DNA from: Gammaproteobacteria bacterium | GTDB taxonomy: Bacteria; Pseudomonadota; Gammaproteobacteria; Steroidobacterales; SZUA-146 | Length of the DNA stretch: 5,202 nt | Assembly (NCBI GenBank): GCA_013002925.1 | Contig: JABDLQ010000082.1 | Span: 1-5,202, forward strand | Direction: 5' to 3' | Part shown: positions 1 to 5,202 of the stretch, piece by piece | Layout of the letters: every line of letters begins with the position of its first letter | Position numbering within the stretch: the first letter of the stretch is position 1 | The notes under the pieces: model-generated | What the model was told of the DNA's origin: nothing | The model's database searches: none | The model's input: only the letters and a program-made list of their open reading frames with translations | Position numbers and translations under genes: made by a program

Positions 1-2
1 GC

Positions 3-1220
3 GAAGACGTGAGTCTGGCGTTCGGTGCGGAATATCGCGACGAAGAATTTACGATCAAGGCCGGCCAGGTTGAGTCATACATCGATGGCGGTCTGGGCGC
101 CCAGGGCTTCAGCACGTCAACGAATGGTTTTCCCGGTTTCTCACCGGCCATCTCTGGCGATTTCAGCCGTTCAAACTACGCCATCTACGCCGATCTCGAA
201 TGGGATGCGTCTGATGATGTGATCATTGCGACGGCAATTCGCTATGAAGATTTTGAAGATTTTGGCACCACCACAAACTTCAAGCTTGGCGGCAACTGGC
301 AGGCTACTGATCAGTTCGGTATGCGTGGCACGTTCAGCACCGGCTTCAAAGCGCCAACGCCTGGTCAGCTGAACGCCTCCAATATTTCAACCCAGTTTGT
401 GGGTGGCATGCTGACAAACCAGGGTGTGATTCCCGCCAACAACCCGGTTGCTCAACTGCCTCCTGCCAATGCGGTTCCGCTGCAACCTGAGGAATCTACG
501 AGCTTTACCGCTGGTGTATTCTTTGCGCTTGGGCCTGTTGATGTCACCATTGATTACTTCAACATTCAGGTCGATGATCGCCTGAATCTGTCAAGTCAAT
601 TTACGATTGGCAATGGTCCCGGACAAATCGACCCGGCGGCCGTGGCGGCACTGGCAGCCCAGGGTATCGACACATCGGATATCACCTCGTTCAGTTTCTT
701 CACTAATCAGTTCGATACTGAAACCAAGGGCTTTGACATCGTCGGTACAGCATCCACGGAATGGTCAAACGGCGCGATCACGGACTGGAATCTGTCATTG
801 AATACGACAGATACCGAAGTGATCCGACGCAATGCAGCCTTGCTGGATAATACCCGGGTCAGACTCATTGAAGAAGGCACGCCAGACACCCGCTGGAATT
901 TCACTGCGAATACCACCGTTGGACAATTCCGTGGCCTGGTACGTCTGAGTCATTATGGTGAGTTCTTTGACAACGAAGCTGGCGGCGCCGTATTCGATGA
1001 TACGACGCTCGTTGATCTTGAGTTTGGCTACGACATCAATGCCAGCTCAACGGTGGCTCTGGGTGCGCGTAACGTGTTCGATGAGCAGGGCTGTTCGCAA
1101 AACGAGTGTGGCACATACCCATCAACTGTGCTTGGTCTGCAGTACAGCCAGTTTTCACCGTTTGGATTTAACGGTGCCTACTGGTACGGTCGCTACCAGT
1201 ACAGCTTTGGCGGCAATTAG
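3..1220 (+). CDS. TonB-dependent receptor, C-terminal beta-barrel part (5' truncated by window edge)
   Basis: This is the C-terminal 405 residues of an outer-membrane TonB-dependent receptor, a gated beta-barrel that imports a scarce nutrient (iron chelate, vitamin or oligosaccharide) using energy from TonB-ExbBD. The reading frame is open from the left edge; GTG at 9 is simply an internal Val codon. What is seen is alternating amphipathic barrel strands (SLAFGAEYRDEEF, VIIATAIRYEDF, MRGTFSTGFKAPTPGQLN, FTAGVFFALGPVDVTIDYF), the typical late-barrel phrase ALGARNVFDEQ, and the C-terminal FSPFGFNGAYWYGRYQYSF. The plug domain and TonB box must lie upstream of the window. The ligand cannot be told from the barrel. 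Two oddities: a close Cys pair (codons at 1092 and 1107) in a predicted loop just before the last strands, and an end in SFGGN rather than a terminal aromatic residue. A strong terminator follows 25 bp after the stop, so this is the last gene of its transcript. Confidence 0.93.
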   Translation, partial: EDVSLAFGAEYRDEEFTIKAGQVESYIDGGLGAQGFSTSTNGFPGFSPAISGDFSRSNYAIYADLEWDASDDVIIATAIRYEDFEDFGTTTNFKLGGNWQATDQFGMRGTFSTGFKAPTPGQLNASNISTQFVGGMLTNQGVIPANNPVAQLPPANAVPLQPEESTSFTAGVFFALGPVDVTIDYFNIQVDDRLNLSSQFTIGNGPGQIDPAAVAALAAQGIDTSDITSFSFFTNQFDTETKGFDIVGTASTEWSNGAITDWNLSLNTTDTEVIRRNAALLDNTRVRLIEEGTPDTRWNFTANTTVGQFRGLVRLSHYGEFFDNEAGGAVFDDTTLVDLEFGYDINASSTVALGARNVFDEQGCSQNECGTYPSTVLGLQYSQFSPFGFNGAYWYGRYQYSFGGN

Positions 1221-1245
1221 ACACGAGGCGTAAACCACGTGCATG

Positions 1246-1280
1246 AAAAAGCCCCGGGGGTGCCCCCGGGGCTTTTTTTT
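1246..1280 (+). terminator. Rho-independent terminator of the TonB receptor gene
   Basis: GCCCCGGGGG (1251-1260) pairs perfectly with CCCCCGGGGC (1263-1272). The stem extends through AAAAA/TTTTT on either side and is followed by a run of eight T (1273-1280). It lies 25 bp after the receptor stop. The A-run on the left (1246-1250) could give weak termination in the other direction, but no minus-strand gene points into it. Confidence 0.95.
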
Positions 1281-1287
1281 GTTATGC

Positions 1288-1325
1288 ATCGTTGGAAGCT
1301 GCCCCTCGCATTGGATTGCAACGAT
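1288..1325. repeat. Short inverted repeat upstream of the DUF924 gene
   Basis: ATCGTTG (1288-1294) and CAACGAT (1319-1325) form a perfect 7-bp inverted repeat separated by 24 bases, 56-93 bp before the DUF924 start codon. It may be a regulatory site or an RNA stem in the leader, or simply chance: a 7-bp pair over this spacing is not rare. No function can be assigned. Confidence 0.25.
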
Positions 1326-1380
1326 CTCAATGGTAGTCTGCCACTCAATGATTGCCGATATTTTCATAGTGCAATAAATC

Positions 1381-1920
1381 ATGCAGCCCAACGACATCAT
1401 TGAATTCTGGTTCGAAGAATTGAGCCCCAAAGACTGGTGGAAAAAAAATCCGGAGCTCGATGCTCGTATCAGTGAGCGGTTTTTATCCGTGCATTCCCAG
1501 GCTGTTTGTGGAGAACTCCACGACTGGCGCAACACTTCACACGGCAGGCTTGCGGAGATCATTGTTATCGATCAGTTCTCCCGCAACATGTTTCGCGGTA
1601 AACCCGAATCCTTCGCCAGCGATAATGTGGCGGTCGTTCTGAGTCAGGAAGCAATTCGGGCCGGTGCTGATAAACCACTCAATAACAATGAGCGTGCGTT
1701 TTTGTATATGCCGCTCATGCACAGTGAGTCACGGCGGGTACATGAATTGGCGATGATCATGTATGACCAGCCTGGCCTTGAAAACAACTTCAATTTTGAA
1801 AAAAAGCACCTGGCGATTATCGATCGATTCGGTCGGTATCCCCACCGCAACAAGATTCTCGGACGCACTTCAACATCGGAGGAAATTGAGTTTCTGCAAG
1901 GTCCGGGTTCTTCGTTCTGA
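1381..1920 (+). CDS. DUF924 family protein
   Basis: A 179-residue protein that matches the DUF924 family (bacterial and eukaryotic cytoplasmic proteins of about 180-200 residues, predicted all-helical and TPR-like, no established biochemical role). Seen in the sequence: the N-terminal IIEFWFEEL with a tryptophan-rich stretch (residues 6-21, including DWW), the central LAEIIVIDQFSRNMFRG (57-73), NNERAFLYMPLMHSES (102-117), and the C-terminal IIDRFGRYPHRNKILGR (146-162) followed by TSEEIEFLQGPGSSF, all hallmarks of the family. Length is full and the ends are intact. ATG at 1381 is the first possible start after an in-frame TAA at 1375-1377; no good Shine-Dalgarno sequence precedes it, so translation may be weak or leader-dependent. 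It is a single-gene unit, isolated from the receptor by the terminator. No signal peptide or membrane segment is seen, so the protein is probably cytoplasmic. Family call is firm; function is unknown. Confidence 0.93.
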   Translation: MQPNDIIEFWFEELSPKDWWKKNPELDARISERFLSVHSQAVCGELHDWRNTSHGRLAEIIVIDQFSRNMFRGKPESFASDNVAVVLSQEAIRAGADKPLNNNERAFLYMPLMHSESRRVHELAMIMYDQPGLENNFNFEKKHLAIIDRFGRYPHRNKILGRTSTSEEIEFLQGPGSSF

Positions 1921-2273
1921 GGCAAATAAATCTGACGGGCGACCGGTGCTGATTCTACCAGGGGTGTGGACCTGGTCTGATAGTGTTAGTTAGATCAATT
2001 CCTGATCTGCAACCGCTCACCGGTTGACGGGATATGCCATCTGCTTCTTGATGCGCTCTGATTCCGAAAACAGCAAAAGCGACATTGACGGAAATGAGGC
2101 AGATGGAGGTGTACCAGGCACAAAGTCAGGGTCAACCGGGCGGTCGGTTACAAACAAATTTCATCGCCCGTCAACTATTTCCGCGGTCCGTCCTGCTTTA
2201 ACCATCGATGAATAGCAATGCAACCACACGTTTCGAGCTGATCGCTTTGCTGTTTGCGGCGTTATGCAAGCAT
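1921..2273. other. Convergent intergenic region without a convincing gene
   Basis: 353 bp between the DUF924 gene and the end of the M91 gene. Both strands were read. On the plus strand a 63-codon frame (2024-2215) has no family features. On the minus strand a 47-codon open stretch (2017-2160) has only an internal ATG and an unremarkable composition. The region holds three small hairpins (1957-2026) and ACCGGT twice (1942 and 2019), but no T-tract terminator for the DUF924 gene. If the M91 protein were a toxin, its immunity gene would be expected here on the minus strand; none is recognisable. Confidence 0.6.
1957..2026. repeat. Three successive short perfect hairpins
   Basis: Three perfect 6-bp inverted repeats follow one another: ACCAGG/CCTGGT (1957-1962 and 1971-1976, 8-nt loop), AGATCA/TGATCT (1992-1997 and 2003-2008, 5-nt loop) and CAACCG/CGGTTG (2010-2015 and 2021-2026, 5-nt loop). 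The last two are one base apart. None is followed by a T-run, so they are not classic terminators. They could be the folded 3' end of the DUF924 transcript, a small RNA, or chance. Confidence 0.4.
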
Positions 2274-3005
2274 TTAAAAAATAACTTTTGGCCGGAGCTT
2301 TGCGGCTCCGGGGCGTGCGCTTAACTCCTGTCTCAGGCGATTTCCGGTCATCGGCTCGGTGGGGTTGGCAGGGCCTCCAACGGCGACTTCTTCAAGAATC
2401 TGTCCGAGACTGTCGCGTCCTCGCAGTTGGTAGCCACGGGCATTGCGTCGTGCGTGGATAAGTTCATGACCCATGATGAGTTCGTTCGGTGTATATTTAT
2501 GCCCACTTCCGGGATCCCATTCAATCGTGGTACTGGAGCCGTTGCCGGGTTTGTCAGGGACCCAGGATGCAGGGCTTCCGGGCGCACCTTTTCCCGGGTT
2601 TGGGCCATTGCTATGTGGAAGAGGGTCCTGGGATCTGGCTTCTGCCGGGTTATGTTCCCATGCTGCCGCAACCCATCGGCCCTTGCCCCTGCGCAGGGTT
2701 CTTTGCGTGATGCCTGTAATCCAGACCATTTTACCCGTGGCCTGGATGTCGGCGACAATGTCTTTGCCGGTGCCCGTCGTCATCAAGCTATTCAGGGTGT
2801 CGACTGTTCTTCTGACAAATCCTGACCAGCCGACCACACAGATGCAGCCATACTTTAAAACCGTCTTTTTTGTGGCCGGGATCGAACCCATATGCGCACG
2901 GGATTCGGCGCAGGCAGGTCCTTGCGCCACACGCCATCTCGGCCCCATACCCGCTGGTCCGGGGCTGTCCAGTGATCCGGTCGCTTTGCAATGGCCCTGT
3001 ATCAT
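2274..3005 (-). CDS. M91 (NleD-like) zinc metallopeptidase domain protein, stand-alone
   Basis: A 243-residue protein whose C-terminal half looks like the peptidase M91 / NleD-type effector domain, a zinc protease known from type III effectors (NleD cleaves host MAP kinases) and also found as a toxin tip on polymorphic-toxin proteins. Seen: a helical lead-in FVRRTVDTLNSLMTTGTGKD (63-82) and DIQATGKMVWITG (86-98); a Gly/Pro/Asn-rich linker (119-156); a strand STTIEWDPG (158-166); then PNELIMGHELIHARRNARG (173-191) with the HExxH zinc motif HELIH at 180-184. Downstream, ILEEVAVGG (203-211) offers the likely glutamate ligand, and PMTGNRLRQEL (218-228) ends the domain. Residues 1-60 carry four Cys and no signal peptide. 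ATG at 3005 is the only Met start, with an AGG-rich stretch just upstream and an in-frame TAA 17 codons before. No Rhs, VgrG or T3SS chaperone gene is visible. Two long plus-strand frames overlap it but show no family features. Domain call is good; delivery, target and whether the N-terminus is intact are unknown. Confidence 0.75.
   Translation of the reverse strand: MIQGHCKATGSLDSPGPAGMGPRWRVAQGPACAESRAHMGSIPATKKTVLKYGCICVVGWSGFVRRTVDTLNSLMTTGTGKDIVADIQATGKMVWITGITQRTLRRGKGRWVAAAWEHNPAEARSQDPLPHSNGPNPGKGAPGSPASWVPDKPGNGSSTTIEWDPGSGHKYTPNELIMGHELIHARRNARGYQLRGRDSLGQILEEVAVGGPANPTEPMTGNRLRQELSARPGAAKLRPKVIF
2276..2311 (-). terminator. Possible terminator overlapping the 3' end of the M91 gene
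   Basis: Read on the minus strand, CCGGAGC (2311-2305) pairs with GCTCCGG (2298-2292) around a 6-nt loop, and six T follow at 2281-2276, next to the stop codon. The stem lies inside the last codons, and 10 nt separate it from the T-run, which is longer than in a canonical intrinsic terminator. It is therefore only a candidate. Confidence 0.3.
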
Positions 3006-3043
3006 GACCTGCCTGCTGATGGTGTTTGCCAGAAAACGATGCG

Positions 3044-3064
3044 GCGCATAAACAGGTTATGCGC
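3044..3064. promoter_or_regulatory. Perfect inverted repeat in front of the M91 gene (operator candidate)
   Basis: GCGCATAA (3044-3051) and TTATGCGC (3057-3064) form a perfect 8-bp dyad with a 5-nt spacer, 39-59 bp before the M91 start codon. A -10-like TATGAT lies further upstream on the minus strand (3084-3079), but without a matching -35, so the dyad would sit in the early transcribed region. Position and symmetry suit a dimeric repressor site. It also contains one of the three GTTATGC copies of this window. No regulator gene is visible. Confidence 0.4.
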
Positions 3065-3235
3065 TATCAGCACAGTAAATCATAAGATGTTTTTGACGTC
3101 CACGCGGTACTGACAATTACGGTGGAAAGGGAACCCAAATATCAGTTTTTTTAGTAATTAATTCTCTGACAGCCAGTGTCCGGTAACGTCGAGAGCGGCC
3201 AAATAAAGACAGGGACGAGAGCAACGCCTTCTTTG

Positions 3236-3781
3236 TCAGGGTGCTAAACCACTCGGTCCCGGTGTGCCCAGAAAGAAAAACGGAAATAACGAGATATCCA
3301 GAAAATTGACGATGTCATCACCGTTTAGATCGGCATCCGGGTTCCACTGAGGAGCACCCGGTACGCCCAAAAAAGCTGATGTCAGCGGTGCATAGTCCAG
3401 AAAGTTAACGACGCTGTTATTATCAAGATCCGGATCGCACAAATTACCATAGCCATCGCCATTGGAGTCATACTGCGTTGGGTTGAAATCAAAGATGCAG
3501 TTATCCATAAAACTCCTGATGCCATCGTCGTCATCATCAGGTGCCGCAAAAAAACCGGCCTGTAATTGATAGCCGGTACTTACCGATGCGCCAATCGCAG
3601 TTGCCTGCATTACAGAATCCGTCATGGTGTAATTGCTTGAGAGCATCGTACCACCGCCACCGTCATTGACGTCCCAGGCAATGGAGAAATTGGGGCTGGC
3701 CATAATTTGTGCCGCGGTTGTTGTACCGAATGACAGGACAAGCAATCCCAGTGGCACGATGAATAATTTTTTTGTGGCCAT
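3236..3781 (-). CDS. Exported protein with thrombospondin type 3 repeat and paired dockerin-like calcium repeats
   Basis: 181 residues from ATG at 3781. This start is preferred over GTG at 3838 or ATG at 3811 because it puts a typical signal peptide at the very N-terminus: ATKK, then a hydrophobic FIVPLGLLVLSFG, then TTAA with likely cleavage near residue 24. Next comes a module seen at the front of many secreted gammaproteobacterial proteins (NFSIAWDVNDGGGG, LSSNYTMTDSVMQ, STGYQLQAGFF; residues 31-78). Residues 82-117 form a thrombospondin type 3 repeat rich in Asp (DDDDDGI, DNC, NPTQYDSNGDGYGN, CD), a calcium-binding motif with its Cys pair. Then two dockerin-like loops follow: DPDLDNNSVVNFLD (116-129) and NPDADLNGDDIVNFLD (147-162). 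The tail PGPSGLAP is a common end for this protein type. It is probably exported and calcium-stabilised, with no enzymatic domain; no cohesin partner is visible. It follows the MshQ gene on the same strand after 137 bp and may have its own promoter. Role unknown. Confidence 0.88.
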   Translation of the reverse strand: MATKKLFIVPLGLLVLSFGTTTAAQIMASPNFSIAWDVNDGGGGTMLSSNYTMTDSVMQATAIGASVSTGYQLQAGFFAAPDDDDDGIRSFMDNCIFDFNPTQYDSNGDGYGNLCDPDLDNNSVVNFLDYAPLTSAFLGVPGAPQWNPDADLNGDDIVNFLDISLFPFFFLGTPGPSGLAP

Positions 3782-3829
3782 AAGAGTGCCCGTGATCGAT
3801 AGGGTCAACATGGGTGCATCTGTGATTAG

Positions 3830-3835
3830 AGTATA
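3830..3835 (-). promoter_or_regulatory. Possible -10 element for the calcium-repeat protein gene
   Basis: On the minus strand the sequence reads TATACT, a good -10 match, 48 bp before the preferred start codon at 3781. It would give a leader of roughly 40 nt. No recognisable -35 hexamer lies at the proper distance, so the call is weak. It argues mildly against the upstream GTG (3838), which overlaps this element. Confidence 0.25.
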
Positions 3836-3918
3836 CACGCGGAGCGACTGCCGGATTTATGGGCTAGATCCATTCCAACAGCTGGGGTTGGTGATCAGCG
3901 TGGTTGCCAATAAGCTAA

Positions 3919-5202
3919 TCAATAAATCTCGCGTTGATAGATGCGGCGCGCATTGCCGGAGTAGATACCAAACGTGGCGATGCCGGTCGGGTCCTCGAGG
4001 CCGGGCGTGGCTGCGTTCCAGTCGAATTCAAGCCAGGCCGGTACATCGGCGCTGATCGTGACGCTGCCATCGTTACCTGCGCCGGGTGCGGCAAGAAACA
4101 GGTTGAAATCTCCACCGAGCGGTGGCGTTCGATAGCGTTGCGCCAGCGGCCCCGCGGAGCCACACCCTGCGCCGCTGGCGCCGGGAGCGCCGGTGTCGAG
4201 CACACAGGTCTCACCAGCATTCAGTGAACCGGCCCAGGCGCCCAGTGACAGCGGCGTACCGGTCGTGCAATTGTCTGCGGTATGCGTAACGAACCCGGTC
4301 GCCGCACTGACAAACACCTGGCTGGTTTGTGGTACCGTGAGATTGACCAGCTCGGAGCCGAGCGCATTGGCCAGATGTATTCGTCCATAAACCATTTGCG
4401 CGCCGGCGTCGAACGCGATACCACCACCGCCACCAAACACCACGGGGTTCGAAGCCGGACTGACGTTGTCCGCATCCAGCACATCGATACTCAGGCGGAT
4501 ATCGGCATCAAAGGGCGCTTCGGGTGTGGTGCGCACAAATTTCAGACCGCTGCCTCCACTAAAAGCCAGGGTGGCAACACCGCCGCCGGCATCCGTGATG
4601 ACCGGGTCGATGGCCGGCGCCGGCAAGCCTGCCGTGTCAAGCGCATGACCGACCGCAACGTACGACCGGTTTTGTACCGTGGTATTGGTCAACTTGAAAA
4701 AGGCGCCGGTATAATTTTGCGTGACAGACGCGGTGGCTGCACGCGCGGTCAGGGTGATTCGGGGTGCCAGTGAGTAATTAAACGTTTCGCCAATATAGGT
4801 GAAGCCACCGCTTGCACAGGCGGTTCCAAATGCCGGGGAATTGAGTGCCACATCGAAGTGATCCGGAATAAATCGCCCGACATTACCCGATACCGTTCCA
4901 GTGACATTGCCTCCGGACAAATAGTCGCCATCACCCACTGAAGGGGTCAGCGTAATAATCCCGACTTCGGGCCAGTTAAAGTCGATGCCGGTTGCCGTAC
5001 CACCTGTGAACACACCAAAACCGGTGCCGGCTGTCACCGGTGGATTAACACCGGCGACCGGCGCCACCAGAGTCGATGTGAGTGACACGCTTTCAGCGAT
5101 CGCTTCACGCCCATAATTCGGCGTCGGGTCGCCTTCTGCATCGAGGGCGGTCACCGTGACAGCAAACGGCTGTCCGGCCGGTAGAAAGACGGGTCCCGCG
5201 GG
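3919..5202 (-). CDS. mshQ: MshQ-like protein (DUF6701 C-terminal domain), N-terminus beyond the window
   Basis: The C-terminal 427 residues of a large secreted protein of the MSHA (mannose-sensitive haemagglutinin, type IV pilus) biogenesis locus. MshQ is usually the last and largest msh gene, and its exact role in the pilus is not settled. The frame stays open to the right edge; GTG at 5154 is an internal Val codon inside an Ig-like segment (AGQPFAVTVTALDAEGDPTPNYG). Hallmarks of the family, numbered from the window-edge codon: VGRFIPDHFDV (about 108-118), ITLTARAATASVTQNYTGAFFKL (about 149-171), MVYGRIHLANALGSEL (about 270-285), GFVTHTADNCT (about 303-313), GETCVLD and the Gly-rich Cys segment, GSVTISADVPAWLEFDW (about 379-395), and the closing ATFGIYSGNARRIYQREIY. 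Five Cys suggest disulfides in an exported protein. The C-terminus is intact with TGA at 3919-3921. The other msh genes should lie upstream, beyond 5202. The symbol rests on these motifs; MshQ-like DUF6701 proteins also occur outside complete msh clusters. Confidence 0.88.
   Translation of the reverse strand, partial: PAGPVFLPAGQPFAVTVTALDAEGDPTPNYGREAIAESVSLTSTLVAPVAGVNPPVTAGTGFGVFTGGTATGIDFNWPEVGIITLTPSVGDGDYLSGGNVTGTVSGNVGRFIPDHFDVALNSPAFGTACASGGFTYIGETFNYSLAPRITLTARAATASVTQNYTGAFFKLTNTTVQNRSYVAVGHALDTAGLPAPAIDPVITDAGGGVATLAFSGGSGLKFVRTTPEAPFDADIRLSIDVLDADNVSPASNPVVFGGGGGIAFDAGAQMVYGRIHLANALGSELVNLTVPQTSQVFVSAATGFVTHTADNCTTGTPLSLGAWAGSLNAGETCVLDTGAPGASGAGCGSAGPLAQRYRTPPLGGDFNLFLAAPGAGNDGSVTISADVPAWLEFDWNAATPGLEDPTGIATFGIYSGNARRIYQREIY

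Noticed and set aside
1155..1562. 135-codon minus-strand open frame across the receptor end, the terminator and the DUF924 start
   Set aside because: It reads straight through the terminator hairpin, giving a Pro/Lys-rich low-complexity stretch, and is antisense to two well-supported genes.
2101..2130. GTGTACCAGGCAC, resembling palindromic intergenic elements of the GTGCCTGGCAC type
   Set aside because: A single imperfect copy with no partner copy in the window; cannot be separated from chance.
2017..2160. Minus-strand 47-codon open stretch as an immunity or remnant gene
   Set aside because: No usable start near its beginning, no family features and no ribosome binding site; such lengths are expected by chance.
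2218..2267. Possible attC site read on the minus strand (GCATAAC ... GTTGCAT)
   Set aside because: Only the AAC/GTT triplets and an imperfect CCGCA/TGTGG pair match; each outer box breaks the consensus once. Not enough to annotate as an integron site; it is kept only as part of the heptamer observation.
2788..2991. Second minus-strand frame overlapping the M91 N-terminus, considered as a frameshifted Rhs remnant
   Set aside because: No Rhs core ending or other recognisable motif was found in it, and the main frame is continuous from ATG to stop, so no frameshift needs to be assumed.
2473..3051. 192-codon plus-strand open frame (and a 132-codon one at 2427-2825) opposite the M91 gene
   Set aside because: Neither shows family motifs; the minus frame holds HELIH and the M91-like end in order, so these are antisense shadows of a GC-rich gene.
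3633..4055. 140-codon plus-strand open frame spanning the gap between the two right-hand genes
   Set aside because: It overlaps the signal-peptide end of one gene and the conserved C-terminus of the other on the opposite strand and has no recognisable domain.
4282..4773. 163-codon plus-strand open frame inside mshQ
   Set aside because: Antisense to the clearly recognisable DUF6701 domain; composition and lack of motifs mark it as a shadow.

Overview
The window looks like chromosomal DNA of an aquatic or marine gammaproteobacterium. The evidence is a TonB-dependent outer-membrane receptor, an MshQ-type protein of the MSHA (type IV pilus) locus, and a secreted protein ending in thrombospondin-type-3 and dockerin-like calcium repeats with a GPSGLAP tail, a combination common in environmental Gammaproteobacteria. 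No genus can be named from the sequence alone, and no rRNA, tRNA, CRISPR array, transposase or integrase was seen.

Layout. Left part, plus strand: the 3' end of a TonB-dependent receptor gene (start lies outside the window), closed by a very strong intrinsic terminator, then a separate gene for a DUF924 family protein. Centre: about 350 bp without a convincing gene but with three small hairpins in a row, then a minus-strand gene with an M91-type (NleD-like) zinc metallopeptidase domain (HELIH) standing alone, without a recognisable delivery protein or immunity partner. Right part, minus strand: a small exported repeat protein and, upstream of it, the C-terminal 427 residues of an MshQ/DUF6701 protein that runs off the right edge. 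The rest of the msh pilus cluster would be expected beyond that edge.

How it fits together. The left genes read rightwards and the right genes read leftwards, so the centre is a convergent junction. The outer-membrane receptor, the exported calcium-repeat protein and MshQ are all envelope or surface functions, but they form at least two separate transcription units and nothing shows that they cooperate. The most unusual content is the stand-alone M91 metallopeptidase in the convergent junction. A perfect inverted repeat lies in front of it, and the heptamer GTTATGC recurs on the plus strand at 1281, 2261 and 3056, cutting this part into segments with one gene each. That resembles a cassette arrangement, but no attC-like structure could be confirmed by eye.
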